Shown: positions 1 through 8,794, counted from the stretch's first letter. The stretch is 64,000 nt of DNA from an uncultured Lachnospiraceae bacterium (GCA_910577165.1 CAJTLX010000006.1:1-64000), one strand, 5' to 3'. Notes: a model not told the origin generated them from the letters alone. A program made the numbers and translations.

Positions 1-12
1 TAACGCGAAAAT

Positions 13-3000
13 TTATTTTAGCACGCGATCTAAGGTTTCAATCAACTTGTTCACATCGATCGGCTTGGCAATATGCCCGTTCATCCCATTGCGCAGAGCC
101 TCCTGCTTATCCTCCTCAAACGCGTTCGCCGTCATCGCAAAAATCGGTATGGAGGCCAGTTCCTTATTCTCAAGACCCCTGATTGCTCTCGCCGCTCCGT
201 ATCCGTCTAGCACCGGCATCTGCACATCCATCAGTACCAATTGATAATGCCCCGGCTCAGAATTTTTTAACATTTCAACGGCAATCTGTCCATTGTCTGC
301 CACCTCGACGGTAAACCCTTCCTCCTGCAAAAGTTCCGTTGCGATCTCCTGGTTTAATACATTGTCCTCCGCCAATAAAATCCGCTCTGTATGCGTTCTT
401 GGTGCTTTTTCCTCCTCCTCATTCTCCATCCCATACTGATGTACCAACGAATTTAAACAGCTTCGCAACTCAGATAAAAACAGCGGCTTGCTGCAAAAGG
501 CCGAAACTCCTGCCTCTCTCGCCTCCTCCTCAATATCCACCCAGTCATATGCGGTAAGCACAATAACTGATACATTATCCCCCGTTTCCCTGCGTATTCT
601 GCGCACCACTTCAATTCCGTTCACATCGGGCAAAAGCCAATCAACAATGTAAACATCATAGCTATCCTTGCGCGTGATCGCCTGCCTTGTGCGCAGCACC
701 GCCTCCTTGCCCGAAAGCGTCCACTCCGCGCGCATTCCGATCTGTTCGAGCATATAGGATACACTGTCGCAGGTATTAAAATCATCATCCACCACCAGCG
801 CATGGCAATTTTTGAACTCGGAGAGTGCCATCGACTGATGTACCTGAGGATTCAGGCGAAACATAATAGAAACCTTGCATGTTGTCCCGACATTCTGTTT
901 GCTTTGTATCTCGATAGTGCCATTCATCATATCCACAATATTTTTTGTGATCGCCATCCCAAGTCCTGTTCCCTGAATGCCGCTAATTGTGGAATTGCGC
1001 TCCCGCTCAAAAGGCTCAAAAATATGGGAGACAAATTCCTCGCTCATCCCAATTCCGGTATCCCCGATAAGGAACTCATAATTTGCATAGTTCTCCGGCG
1101 CACCTGACCTCTCAATAATGCGGAATGTAATTGTGCCACCTGTCGGAGTATATTTGATTGCATTGCTCAAAAGGTTGAGCAGCACCTGATTTAACCGCAA
1201 TTTATCGCAGTAAATCTCCTCGTCATACACATCGACCGTATCCACAAATAATTCCAACTGTTTTGCATTGATATCACCCTGGATAATATTTTGCAGCCCG
1301 TGCAAGATCTCCGGCAGACTGCACGCCTTCTCCTCCAAATGCATTTTTCCACTCTCAATGCGACTCATATCAAGCACATCATTAATCAGGCTGAGCAGAT
1401 GATTGCCAGAAGTCATAATCTTCTTTAAATATTCCTCCACCTGCTCCCTACTCTCAATATGACTGATTGCCAGCGTGGTAAATCCCACGATCGCATTCAT
1501 CGGCGTGCGGATATCGTGAGACATATTGGAGAGGAAAATACTCTTCGCTTTGCTCGCCCGATTCGCCTGCATCAACGCGCTCTCAAGCAAATCCTTTTTC
1601 TCCATCTCCGCCCTTGTTTCATCGTCCACACTGCGAAAACCTAGAACCGCACTGTGCCGATGCAACCAGTCCCCTGTTCGCACCGCCTTCATCTGAAAAT
1701 AGCGCAGTTCCTCGCCGCAGAGCGTCCGATAATTTACATAACACATACTCTTCTCAGCCAACTCGTTTTTTAGCCATTCCCGCGAACAGACACGCCCCAT
1801 CATCTCCCGGTCTTCCTCGTAAACACAGGTATGTATATATCTGTCTAAATTTTCTTCGAGCTTACATTTTATGTTCACCGGAAAAACCGATTTCAACACA
1901 TTCAGATGACATTCATTCACGCGCAGCACATTTCCTCTTCCCGAATCCAAATTAAAATAGCAAACAAGATTATAGTCGATTCCCAGCGCGTTTACAAGTT
2001 CCATCTGCCGCCTCTCCGTTTTGCGCTCCTGAAGTTTTTGCGCTGTACAGTCAAGCAAAAAACGCTGATAAAATAGCTCGCCGTTCTCCTTTAACAGCTT
2101 GATATTTCCCATAACGTGCAAAATTTCACCGTCTTTGTGCTGCACACTGTACTCTGTGCTAATACTGTCCCCCTCATTTTTTAGCCTCCGGATAAGCTCT
2201 CTAAGATGTGACTTATCCTCCCCCACCACGGAATTTGCGATCGTGTCAAATCCTTCCGCCTCCAATTCCTCCTTAGACTCATATCCAAGAATCTTTAACG
2301 CTGCTCCGTTTACACTCAAAATTTTAGAACCATCCAGTGAATGGCAGAGAATTCCACAATCGATGGAAGTAAAAACCTTCTCTAATGTGCGGCTCTTTTT
2401 TACAATCTCCTGCTCATAGGCGCGCTCCTTTGTAATATCAATCGCCACGCCCACTGTACCCATCACACTTCCATCAAAATCATAGAGCGGCGACTTGTAT
2501 GTTTTTAATAGCTTTTGACCTTCACCAGTCTGGATCGTTTCCTCGGAAATGCAGGTGGTATTTTTTTCCATCACCTCTCGCTCCGACTCAATGCAGGCAG
2601 GATCTTCCTCATCCACATCCCAGATAAAGGCGTGTCCCCTGCCCTCCACAATCTCCTTCGGCTTATTTACGGTCTTGCAAAAACTGTCATTCACCTTCTC
2701 ATGAAGACCATCCTTAGTCTTAAACCATACCAAATTTGGCACACTATTGATTGCAGTTTCTAAAAAATGGGAAGTCTGCCGATAATCTCTATCAAGCTTT
2801 ATTCCCCCCTGCCACTTAAAAAAGCGAAACTCCACCTCTTCTTTCTCCATCGGCAATACCCAGATATCCCCAATCTCAGGCAAAAACTCAGAAAGCAGCA
2901 AAACCTGTTCCCTCTCTGCAAGTAGAATCAGTCCGGCATCCTTCTTTTTTTCTCGAAGAATGTCTCTCACCATTTTATCCGGCTCCATATCGCGCAGATC

Positions 3001-3363
3001 CGCAAAAATAGCATCCGCTTTCGCGATCTGACTATCTTTACCGTTGCTGCCCTGACAAAATTCATGGGAAAAATTTTCAAGCGGGGGCATTTTCTTTATT
3101 GTCTCAAACAAGTTGTCCTTATGAATCATATTACTGACCAACGAAAAATGAATACAGCAATGGTACATAATTATCTCCTCCACATTATCCAAAATAGGCA
3201 AATTACTTCCATCATACTGCAAAAAAGAAGATATGTCAAGAATCCGATCAAGATTATGTCCTTGAAGACAAATTTTTCTCTTTGTTTGGTCGTCTGGCAA
3301 ATTTTTACCAAACAAAATATTTTTCCGAAGACTTGCCGTAAACCAAAGAACCTTCTGCTCCAC
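13..3363 (-). CDS. PAS-containing hybrid sensor histidine kinase with two receiver domains
   Basis: About 1116 residues. The order is an N-terminal region of about 200 residues with no clear domain, PAS-like sensor segments from about residue 205 to 600, a HisKA domain with the phospho-acceptor His in NMSHDIRTPMNA (about residue 620), an HATPase domain with GDTGIGMS and GTGLGMAI, and two receiver domains. The second receiver is canonical (AEDNVLNQ, LMDVQMPVLDG); the first also keeps its Asp (IVDWLLPDVNG). No membrane segment is evident, so a cytosolic sensor is inferred. There is no HPt domain, so the phosphate must pass to an external partner or stay within the protein. The start is uncertain: it is a GTG with no good ribosome site, and a second frame is open across the 5' end to 3419. 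Signal unknown. Confidence 0.88.
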   Translation of the reverse strand: MEQKVLWFTASLRKNILFGKNLPDDQTKRKICLQGHNLDRILDISSFLQYDGSNLPILDNVEEIIMYHCCIHFSLVSNMIHKDNLFETIKKMPPLENFSHEFCQGSNGKDSQIAKADAIFADLRDMEPDKMVRDILREKKKDAGLILLAEREQVLLLSEFLPEIGDIWVLPMEKEEVEFRFFKWQGGIKLDRDYRQTSHFLETAINSVPNLVWFKTKDGLHEKVNDSFCKTVNKPKEIVEGRGHAFIWDVDEEDPACIESEREVMEKNTTCISEETIQTGEGQKLLKTYKSPLYDFDGSVMGTVGVAIDITKERAYEQEIVKKSRTLEKVFTSIDCGILCHSLDGSKILSVNGAALKILGYESKEELEAEGFDTIANSVVGEDKSHLRELIRRLKNEGDSISTEYSVQHKDGEILHVMGNIKLLKENGELFYQRFLLDCTAQKLQERKTERRQMELVNALGIDYNLVCYFNLDSGRGNVLRVNECHLNVLKSVFPVNIKCKLEENLDRYIHTCVYEEDREMMGRVCSREWLKNELAEKSMCYVNYRTLCGEELRYFQMKAVRTGDWLHRHSAVLGFRSVDDETRAEMEKKDLLESALMQANRASKAKSIFLSNMSHDIRTPMNAIVGFTTLAISHIESREQVEEYLKKIMTSGNHLLSLINDVLDMSRIESGKMHLEEKACSLPEILHGLQNIIQGDINAKQLELFVDTVDVYDEEIYCDKLRLNQVLLNLLSNAIKYTPTGGTITFRIIERSGAPENYANYEFLIGDTGIGMSEEFVSHIFEPFERERNSTISGIQGTGLGMAITKNIVDMMNGTIEIQSKQNVGTTCKVSIMFRLNPQVHQSMALSEFKNCHALVVDDDFNTCDSVSYMLEQIGMRAEWTLSGKEAVLRTRQAITRKDSYDVYIVDWLLPDVNGIEVVRRIRRETGDNVSVIVLTAYDWVDIEEEAREAGVSAFCSKPLFLSELRSCLNSLVHQYGMENEEEEKAPRTHTERILLAEDNVLNQEIATELLQEEGFTVEVADNGQIAVEMLKNSEPGHYQLVLMDVQMPVLDGYGAARAIRGLENKELASIPIFAMTANAFEEDKQEALRNGMNGHIAKPIDVNKLIETLDRVLK

Positions 3364-3489
3364 TGATAAAATATTTGTATGTGTTTTTGGGACTCTTCCC
3401 TTTCCAATGCATATTCCACTCTATCTCATCGCATTATTGAAATTGCAATGGTAAACCTTAATTTTTTCATTTTTTACCAGTCTGCGGTC

Positions 3490-3518
3490 TTGTCAATCCA
3501 TTTCTTCTATATTATAAT
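3490..3518 (+). promoter_or_regulatory. Sigma-A promoter of the small secreted-peptide gene
   Basis: TTGTCA at 3490-3495 and a perfect TATAAT at 3513-3518 are separated by 17 bases. The next plus-strand start codon with a Shine-Dalgarno (AAAGGGG) is at 3565, about 40 bases after the predicted transcription start. This supports the short ORF as a real gene. Confidence 0.75.
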
Positions 3519-3564
3519 AGAGAATAAGCAATACAATTATAAATTTAGTAAAAGGGGAAACAAA

Positions 3565-3750
3565 ATGAGAAAAGGCAAAACAAAAATATTTTGTTTATTT
3601 GTTTCAGTAATTATTTTATTAAATATTTATCCTCACATAAACAAACAGAAAAGCTATATAATTCAGGAATCAATATATGTAATAGCGGATATGAGGAAGT
3701 TGAATTGCCGCCACCTCCTCCTTGTCCCGAATTCCACTAATTTATTTTAA
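3565..3750 (+). CDS. Small secreted peptide, candidate signalling pro-peptide of the adjacent TPR regulator
   Basis: A 61-residue ORF with a good promoter (3490-3518) and AAAGGGG before its ATG. The N-terminus is basic (MRKGKTK), followed by a hydrophobic stretch (FCLFVSVIILLNIY) typical of a signal peptide, then a short polar tail. Its stop overlaps the stop of the convergent TPR regulator at 3747. Small exported peptides beside RRNPP-family TPR regulators often encode their pheromone; that role is inferred from position and form, not shown. The -1 frame (frame of 3660) is also open through this stretch and ends in YEEVELPPPPPCPEFH. That looks more protein-like than the annotated tail, so the true C-terminus may lie in the other frame after a shift. 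Confidence 0.55.
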   Translation: MRKGKTKIFCLFVSVIILLNIYPHINKQKSYIIQESIYVIADMRKLNCRHLLLVPNSTNLF

Positions 3751-4841
3751 AAAATATCTTTCAGAACATTTTTCAAAAATTTTTCCTGCATTGTATTTTT
3801 GCAGAACTGACTTATTATAAGATCATACTGTAAATCTTTTTTCAAATCATAATCTTTTTCTGTCAGTTCTGCGCTATTTATTTTTTGAAGTTTAATAATA
3901 TTTCGCATCCAATCATATAATAATGTATCTAATAAATTTATTCTTCCCGTCTGTAAACATACAGATATTGTTTTTTCTATATATTGTTTAGATAATTCAT
4001 ATTTTCCCATTTTATATAAAATTTCTGACCAATAATGCATATATAATTCATAGCTTCGAATATGATTCTTCTCATTTTCTGTTTCCTCAAATTTCTGTTC
4101 CATCCTCAACCATAATTTTATTTTTTTATATGCTTTCTGAAAATCTTCCTCAACATATAATAGTGAAAGATGATAAATACATACCATTTCCGCATTTGTC
4201 AAATAACATTCCCGGTTTTCTGGAAAATTTAATGTCAATAACGACAATGTGCATTTTATTGCTTGCTCAAGCCAATTTTCATACTCTTTAGCACTAATTT
4301 TTTGAGTTTTATACTTTGCCATTCCTTCTGTCCGTAATATCCACTGTTGATTTATCGGCTCCAACATATCAATCAATGTTTTTAATTCTTCTAATAAAAC
4401 TAAATTTTCCTCAAATTTTCCCTCATTCGCACCATACCGAATCTCTTTTTCCAGCTTACGCGCTCTTGGACTCGTCGTTAATAATTCTGTCCGCTCACTT
4501 TCTGGCGACAAATGTAATTTCCGGCACAACTCCCATACAATTGCCTGTTGTGGGCTTTTTTTCCTATGTTCCAGACGCTGCAAAGTATCTTTTGAACAAA
4601 TGCTCTGACAGAGCTCTTCCATTGTCATTCCCAACATTTTCCTACGAACGTGAATCACCTCTCCAATACAGAAGATATCCTGTCGTTCATACAACCAAAT
4701 ATCCGGTATCCTCTGCTCTGACCTATCAAAACGCTGATTTAATTTCGTAAAACACTCCCTATATTTCTTTACCTCTATCAAATCAATATCTACTATTTTT
4801 TTAATTCTTCTGTTTGAAAATTTAAATTCTTCATTTGGCAA
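3747..4841 (-). CDS. C-terminal half of an RRNPP-like TPR transcriptional regulator (separate ORF after an A7 frameshift)
   Basis: 364 codons. Residues about 58-112 form an XRE-like helix-turn-helix (VRRKMLGMTMEELCQSIC ... TLQRLEHRKKS), followed by an all-helical TPR-like region. The first 15 residues overlap the 3' end of the upstream ORF (4793-5680) in another frame and look like out-of-frame sequence. From residue 16 (IVDIDLIEVKKY) the reading continues naturally from the upstream ORF if the ribosome or polymerase slips back one base at the A7 run 4796-4802. Related long clostridial regulators carry one HTH at the N-terminus and a second HTH-like segment mid-protein, which fits the two ORFs being one gene of about 644 residues. 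No credible ribosome site lies at its own ATG. Confidence 0.7.
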   Translation of the reverse strand: MPNEEFKFSNRRIKKIVDIDLIEVKKYRECFTKLNQRFDRSEQRIPDIWLYERQDIFCIGEVIHVRRKMLGMTMEELCQSICSKDTLQRLEHRKKSPQQAIVWELCRKLHLSPESERTELLTTSPRARKLEKEIRYGANEGKFEENLVLLEELKTLIDMLEPINQQWILRTEGMAKYKTQKISAKEYENWLEQAIKCTLSLLTLNFPENRECYLTNAEMVCIYHLSLLYVEEDFQKAYKKIKLWLRMEQKFEETENEKNHIRSYELYMHYWSEILYKMGKYELSKQYIEKTISVCLQTGRINLLDTLLYDWMRNIIKLQKINSAELTEKDYDLKKDLQYDLIISQFCKNTMQEKFLKNVLKDIF

Positions 4842-5680
4842 ATTACCTTCTCTTTTACCTCAAGAAGTTCAATAAGATAATATTGTTTTTTTGTATTGCG
4901 CAATAAAATAATTGCAGAATCGCATAATTGAATTATCCGCTGATACTCTCCAAGTTCTATTTCCTTCTGCTCCAACAAAAACTTGCACAAAACAACCACT
5001 GCCTTTGGATAATTTTGCACTTTTACTTCATCTTCCATCCCCTGTTTCTGCAAATAGTCTTGTATCTCCTGACAGCGTTTTCTCGCTTCCTCCGGTGGAA
5101 AATACTGCACATATTCCAAAATTAAATTGATCTCTTCCGGACAAAGCACCATCCCTAAAGAAAAGTCCATATCGATCTCCGGTACGGTCAAACGCACAGC
5201 CTCACCAAATACCTTAATCAATTCTTCTCTCTCCGCTTTCTGCCGTTTAAGATATATTCCCTTCACTGCTAAATAAAATTGTCGTCTTAATCGTTTTGTC
5301 ACATCATCTTTCCTCTTTTGTTCCGTATCCAAATAATATTTTGTTTCATAATCTTTTAATGCTGCAATCATCTCTTCGTTATTTCTATAATAAAGCGCGT
5401 TCAAGATTTCTTTCTGCATCTTCCATTCTGTGTAATCTTCACAGTTCAAAAAAGTTTCATAGGTCTCGCTCACCACTCCTGTGCGCCGCAATAATCTTTC
5501 CCTTAACAGCCAACTCGCCTGCTTCTTCCCATTCTCAATTTGACTTAACATACTAATCGAACATAAACCTTTGACTATCTGTTTTGCAGTGATCTTGTAA
5601 TTACTGTAACTCGCCTTTAAAAAATTTCCATATAGCTTTCCAACAAACTCTTTATCGTAACCCATATTTCCTTCTCCCAT
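4793..5680 (-). CDS. N-terminal half of an RRNPP-like TPR transcriptional regulator
   Basis: 295 codons. Residues about 12-70 are an XRE helix-turn-helix (ITAKQIVKGLCSISMLSQIE NGKK), followed by helical repeats of the type used by RRNPP receptors to bind short peptides. It is visibly related to the standalone regulator at 24998-25954. The ATG at 5665 has the better-spaced GGAG and may be the true start. The ORF ends in EELKK then TAG, directly after the slippery A_AAA_AAA run. A promoter-like TTGCAA/TATAAT lies about 80-100 bases upstream. The convergent small peptide gene and the downstream secreted protease operon make a peptide-controlled secretion or protease circuit plausible, but this is inference. 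Confidence 0.72.
   Translation of the reverse strand: MGEGNMGYDKEFVGKLYGNFLKASYSNYKITAKQIVKGLCSISMLSQIENGKKQASWLLRERLLRRTGVVSETYETFLNCEDYTEWKMQKEILNALYYRNNEEMIAALKDYETKYYLDTEQKRKDDVTKRLRRQFYLAVKGIYLKRQKAEREELIKVFGEAVRLTVPEIDMDFSLGMVLCPEEINLILEYVQYFPPEEARKRCQEIQDYLQKQGMEDEVKVQNYPKAVVVLCKFLLEQKEIELGEYQRIIQLCDSAIILLRNTKKQYYLIELLEVKEKVICQMKNLNFQTEELKK
4796..4802 (-). other. Slippery A7 heptamer at the junction of the two regulator halves
   Basis: On the minus strand the upstream ORF reads TTA AAA AAA TAG. The heptamer A_AAA_AAA is in the correct phase for -1 slippage, and the -1 frame is open into the downstream ORF without a stop. Programmed frameshifting, transcriptional slippage, a phase-variable indel and a sequencing error are all compatible. 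Confidence 0.7.
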
Positions 5681-5755
5681 ATACTATTGATCCTTTCCTG
5701 CAAAAAACTTTTAAAATTTATATCCTCAAGGTTACAAATAAATTGAAGTAATTCC

Positions 5756-5783
5756 ATTATAAACTTCCTAAATTTTTTTGCAA
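5756..5783 (-). promoter_or_regulatory. Probable promoter of the TPR regulator
   Basis: Minus-strand TTGCAA (5778-5783) and TATAAT (5756-5761) with a 16-base spacer, about 75 bases upstream of the regulator's first ATG. The -10 is perfect and the -35 moderate. Confidence 0.5.
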
Positions 5784-5876
5784 TACTTTGGCATCAATCG
5801 GTTAATTAATGGCATTAAACAGTAAGATAGATAAATATTTTATAGCATTTTGAAAAATTCTTAAAATTTGTGAAAA

Positions 5877-5917
5877 ATGCAGATTAATATTCTTTTTATC
5901 AAAATATTAATCTGCAT
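5877..5917 (-). terminator. Rho-independent terminator of the protease operon
   Basis: Perfect 15-base inverted repeat (ATGCAGATTAATATT and its complement) with an 11-base loop. On the minus strand it is followed by a T-run. It lies about 65 bases after the protease stop. Confidence 0.75.
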
Positions 5918-5983
5918 TTACAATTTTAATCAGGAAGGATTATTTCAAAAATTACAAACTGATATTAAAGAAATAAATCACAA

Positions 5984-7255
5984 TTAATTTGTTTTTGGAG
6001 TAAACCATGTTTTAAAACATTTATATGGAGTAAACCAAAGCCTCTTATTACTACCCAAATTATCTAACCCTGCATGAACACCTACGAAAGTATAACCCCC
6101 CATCCCATTATTAATATAGTACGGTCCACCGCTGTCACCTTCTTCAGATGTTCCTTCTGGATTTGACTCCAAAACTGCTTTACTCATTCCAGTAACGCGA
6201 ATAATCGTCCCATTTGGCAATCTGTTAATCGCAGTCGCATTATTTTCTTCCACTGTTCCTCTACAATATTTTCCAACAAAACCATATTTCAGTATAAAAG
6301 TTCCCGGTGGTACTTCATCTTTTGTCCCTGATATATTACGAAGTCCACTTTGTGAACCATACACTTTATTTGTTTGCGTAAAAACGTTGGATGTCTTACG
6401 AACTGCACTCCAATCACCATAACAATAGTCATAATACATTGTTAAAAAAGTGTTTCCATACTCTTGACCAGAAACAGATATTATTGAGCCATCTCCTTCT
6501 ACTGTCATACCATGGCCACAAGTAATAAAACCTGGATAATCATTTCCGGATTCATGTATTATTCCACATATCCCAATTGTACCTTCTCTTCCGTCTTTAG
6601 AAGAAAACTCTCCTCCTCCATATACACTAATTTGTTCAGAAATTTCACCACCTTCAACGACTGTAATCAAACCTTCATCAACCATCGTAGTTATATCCTT
6701 ATCTACAAATGGGCTTAATCGTGATGTACTTAATTTAGTTTTAATTTTTTGCTCTGCGGCATCCTTTTCCTCTAATACTTCATAAACAATATTATTACCC
6801 ATAACATGAACATAAAAACTACTCATATCAATATCTTCTTTAACTTGGTCATACACACTATCACATATTGTATATAATTGATTTAAAGAATATTGTTTTT
6901 TGACATATTGAACACAATTAAACTTCCCTAAAACAACATCATATTTTTCTACAGAATCAAATGAGGTAAGCCCAACTATAAGATTATTATCTTCAATCCA
7001 TGCTCCTGCGTAATTATCTGGAAATATATCCATACCCAATTCTGATACACCAAATAACGATCTCAATTCCGAATATGCCCGTATTGCATCTTCTTGCATT
7101 TGCATTTTCTTTTTCCATAAAACAAGTTCTTCTTCTTCGCCTAATATCTCATCAGAAATATTTTCTTGCACTGCACTAACATACCAAGGTGTAAAAACAA
7201 AAGTAATTAATACACACACCATTGCAAAAAATGACATCATCTTCTTAAACTTCAT
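5984..7255 (-). CDS. Secreted trypsin/chymotrypsin-like (S1-type) serine protease
   Basis: About 423 residues from the ATG at 7255, which has GGGAGG seven bases upstream; an ATG six bases further out is too close to the ribosome site. A signal peptide is clear (basic start, hydrophobic core, then VSAVQEN). The long pro-region (residues about 30-210) could be a folding or inhibitory propeptide. The catalytic domain shows GFITCGHGM (His), CYGDWSAV (Asp) and EEGDSGGP (nucleophilic Ser), in the order expected of chymotrypsin-fold proteases such as streptogrisin and alpha-lytic types. It is last of three genes on this strand, after a membrane-anchored protein and a small secreted protein. Substrate unknown; processing of an exported peptide, for example that of the neighbouring RRNPP-like locus, is only a hypothesis. 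Confidence 0.85.
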   Translation of the reverse strand: MKFKKMMSFFAMVCVLITFVFTPWYVSAVQENISDEILGEEEELVLWKKKMQMQEDAIRAYSELRSLFGVSELGMDIFPDNYAGAWIEDNNLIVGLTSFDSVEKYDVVLGKFNCVQYVKKQYSLNQLYTICDSVYDQVKEDIDMSSFYVHVMGNNIVYEVLEEKDAAEQKIKTKLSTSRLSPFVDKDITTMVDEGLITVVEGGEISEQISVYGGGEFSSKDGREGTIGICGIIHESGNDYPGFITCGHGMTVEGDGSIISVSGQEYGNTFLTMYYDYCYGDWSAVRKTSNVFTQTNKVYGSQSGLRNISGTKDEVPPGTFILKYGFVGKYCRGTVEENNATAINRLPNGTIIRVTGMSKAVLESNPEGTSEEGDSGGPYYINNGMGGYTFVGVHAGLDNLGSNKRLWFTPYKCFKTWFTPKTN

Positions 7256-7267
7256 AAACATTCCTCC

Positions 7268-7831
7268 CTACTTTATTACAAATTCTATACCCAATTCTAC
7301 TTTTTTATCTGTATCTTTTTTTGTAATATTTTTTGTTAATAAATATTTTCCTCGTTTATATTCATAACATTGTAAATTACACTGCATTTGGCAGGAACAA
7401 CCAGGATATAGAAGATATGCCATTTGGGTAAAATAAAAATTGTCTATCATGCTACATGGTATCCACATATCTTTATTCCATCGAAATAAACGGAACTCTT
7501 GACCATATATCAAAATATCATCACCATTATTTTGAAGCATAATAAGAACATTCCCTTCATCCATACGAATCTCTTTATTTTCCATTGTCATAAAATACTC
7601 TGGAATATTCTCATCCAACCAAGATACGCCATTATCTTTCGATGTAAAAATATTATCAGCATCTTCCTTAACATATACACTTACAATATTATTTTCCTCT
7701 TCCTTTTTTTTTAAATCCAACATAATTATAAAAAATATAACAAAAAAACAAATTAGCAATAGACCAAAAACAAAATATATTTCTCTCTTACCATGCAATG
7801 CTTTTTTATTTATTTTTTCTATACTTTCCAT
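7268..7831 (-). CDS. Single-span membrane-anchored protein, possible bacterial Ig-like fold
   Basis: About 187 residues from the second Met (AGGAGG five bases upstream). A short basic cytoplasmic tail is followed by one strong membrane helix (residues about 19-41, FGLLLICFFVIFFIIML), then about 145 residues outside. The extracellular part has the pattern of small Ig-like domains in Firmicute proteins: NKEIRMDEGNVLIMLQN, then a turn, YPGCSCQMQC, and a closing GKYLLTKNI strand. Three Cys lie close together (CSCQMQC). It sits 12 bases upstream of the protease and is probably co-transcribed. A role as anchor, chaperone or inhibitor of the protease is inferred from context only. A truncated paralogue lies at 10678-10773. 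Confidence 0.65.
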   Translation of the reverse strand: MESIEKINKKALHGKREIYFVFGLLLICFFVIFFIIMLDLKKKEEENNIVSVYVKEDADNIFTSKDNGVSWLDENIPEYFMTMENKEIRMDEGNVLIMLQNNGDDILIYGQEFRLFRWNKDMWIPCSMIDNFYFTQMAYLLYPGCSCQMQCNLQCYEYKRGKYLLTKNITKKDTDKKVELGIEFVIK

Positions 7832-7928
7832 CATATCCTCCTGCTCAAAATTTATGTCTTTGCATTTTTATGTTTCCCGCTTCTCCTATCACGCTATATT
7901 CATATTCATTTGTAATGCTTTTGTAAGC

Positions 7929-8201
7929 TTATTCAATACTTACATTATTTCTCCCATATGTAATATAGTAATCCATTTCCTCATTCGAATCTTTCAGGCT
8001 CAAACTTTCTTTTGCATATGCTTCATCCGCTTCTTTATCCGATTCAGCATTTACCTCCCTGACAATTGGAGTTGGCTTAGCAATCAATGTTTCTTCCGAT
8101 TCCGCAGTCCCCGCCATCGCCGCTTTCGCAATTCCCACTCCTCCGCAAACAAGAATACTTGTAACCGCCAGAGCAGAAGCAAATAAGTAGGCTTTTTTCA
8201 T
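7929..8201 (-). CDS. Small secreted protein of the protease operon
   Basis: 90 residues, preceded by GAAAGGGGGAG. It starts MKKAYLF with a hydrophobic core and a likely signal-peptidase site (GIAKAAMAG). The mature part is about 60 acidic, Ala/Glu-rich residues with no recognised domain, ending YYITYGRNNVSIE. It is first in the run followed by the Ig-like membrane protein and the trypsin-like protease. It could be a protease substrate, inhibitor or secreted cofactor; nothing in the sequence decides between these. Confidence 0.6.
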   Translation of the reverse strand: MKKAYLFASALAVTSILVCGGVGIAKAAMAGTAESEETLIAKPTPIVREVNAESDKEADEAYAKESLSLKDSNEEMDYYITYGRNNVSIE

Positions 8202-8273
8202 TGTACTCCCCCTTTCCGTTTAAAAGATTATACTTCTCCAAACTGTAAAGCTACTTACAATCTCTAGAAGTTA

Positions 8274-8329
8274 TTTTTATTTTACTCCTTTTTCAATGCA
8301 AACACAAGAGGGCAGAGTGGTAAAAAAAT
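8274..8329. repeat. 56-base direct repeat, copy A
   Basis: Matches 8739-8794 at about 49 of 56 positions (shared core TTTTTCAATGCA...GGCAGAGTG). It lies about 75 bases upstream of the small secreted protein gene, so it may be part of that operon's control region. Confidence 0.7.
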
Positions 8330-8738
8330 CCTTTTCTATATCAAACTTAATTAAGAAAACTTATAATTATAATTTTTTCTTAAACTGTAATCTTATCAAA
8401 AAATATATTACAACTAAAAAAAGAAAAAATGAAAAGACTGTCCAATTTTCTCCTTTCTCGTATTCCATTCCATATTTTCTTCTAATCTTGTCGACGCAAG
8501 TGTATATTTATTGTCAGTTAAAACAAAATTCACCATTTCTGAATGATAAATAGGTACTTAATTTCCCAGATACTCTTTTATTTTTTAAGTATTTTAGTAC
8601 TATCAGATTCAACATTAGCAAGGAAGAAAAACCTAAAATTTACTCTGTCAACAAAACAACCAAAGATTTCTGGCAAAGGAAATCTTCGGCGACAGCATAG
8701 CAAATATATTCTGAATATATCCTTATCCCTACCTGCAA
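8330..8738. other. A+T-rich gap between the two direct repeats, no gene recognised
   Basis: About 410 bases with stop codons in all frames except short low-complexity ORFs on the plus strand that have neither ribosome site nor protein-like composition. It may be remnant sequence left by rearrangement around the AAA-ATPase gene. Confidence 0.5.
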
Positions 8739-8794
8739 TTTTTATTTTACTCTTTTTTCAATGCAAGCACAAATCGGCAGAGTGATAAAAAATT
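8739..8794. repeat. 56-base direct repeat, copy B
   Basis: Second copy of the element at 8274-8329. It reaches the stop codon of the AAA-ATPase gene at 8794, so the gene's 3' boundary coincides with the repeat. Confidence 0.7.

Noticed and set aside
3171..3419. Separate small gene upstream of the first hybrid kinase
   Set aside because: It overlaps the kinase 5' end in another frame. It could mark a misread kinase start but has no motif of its own.
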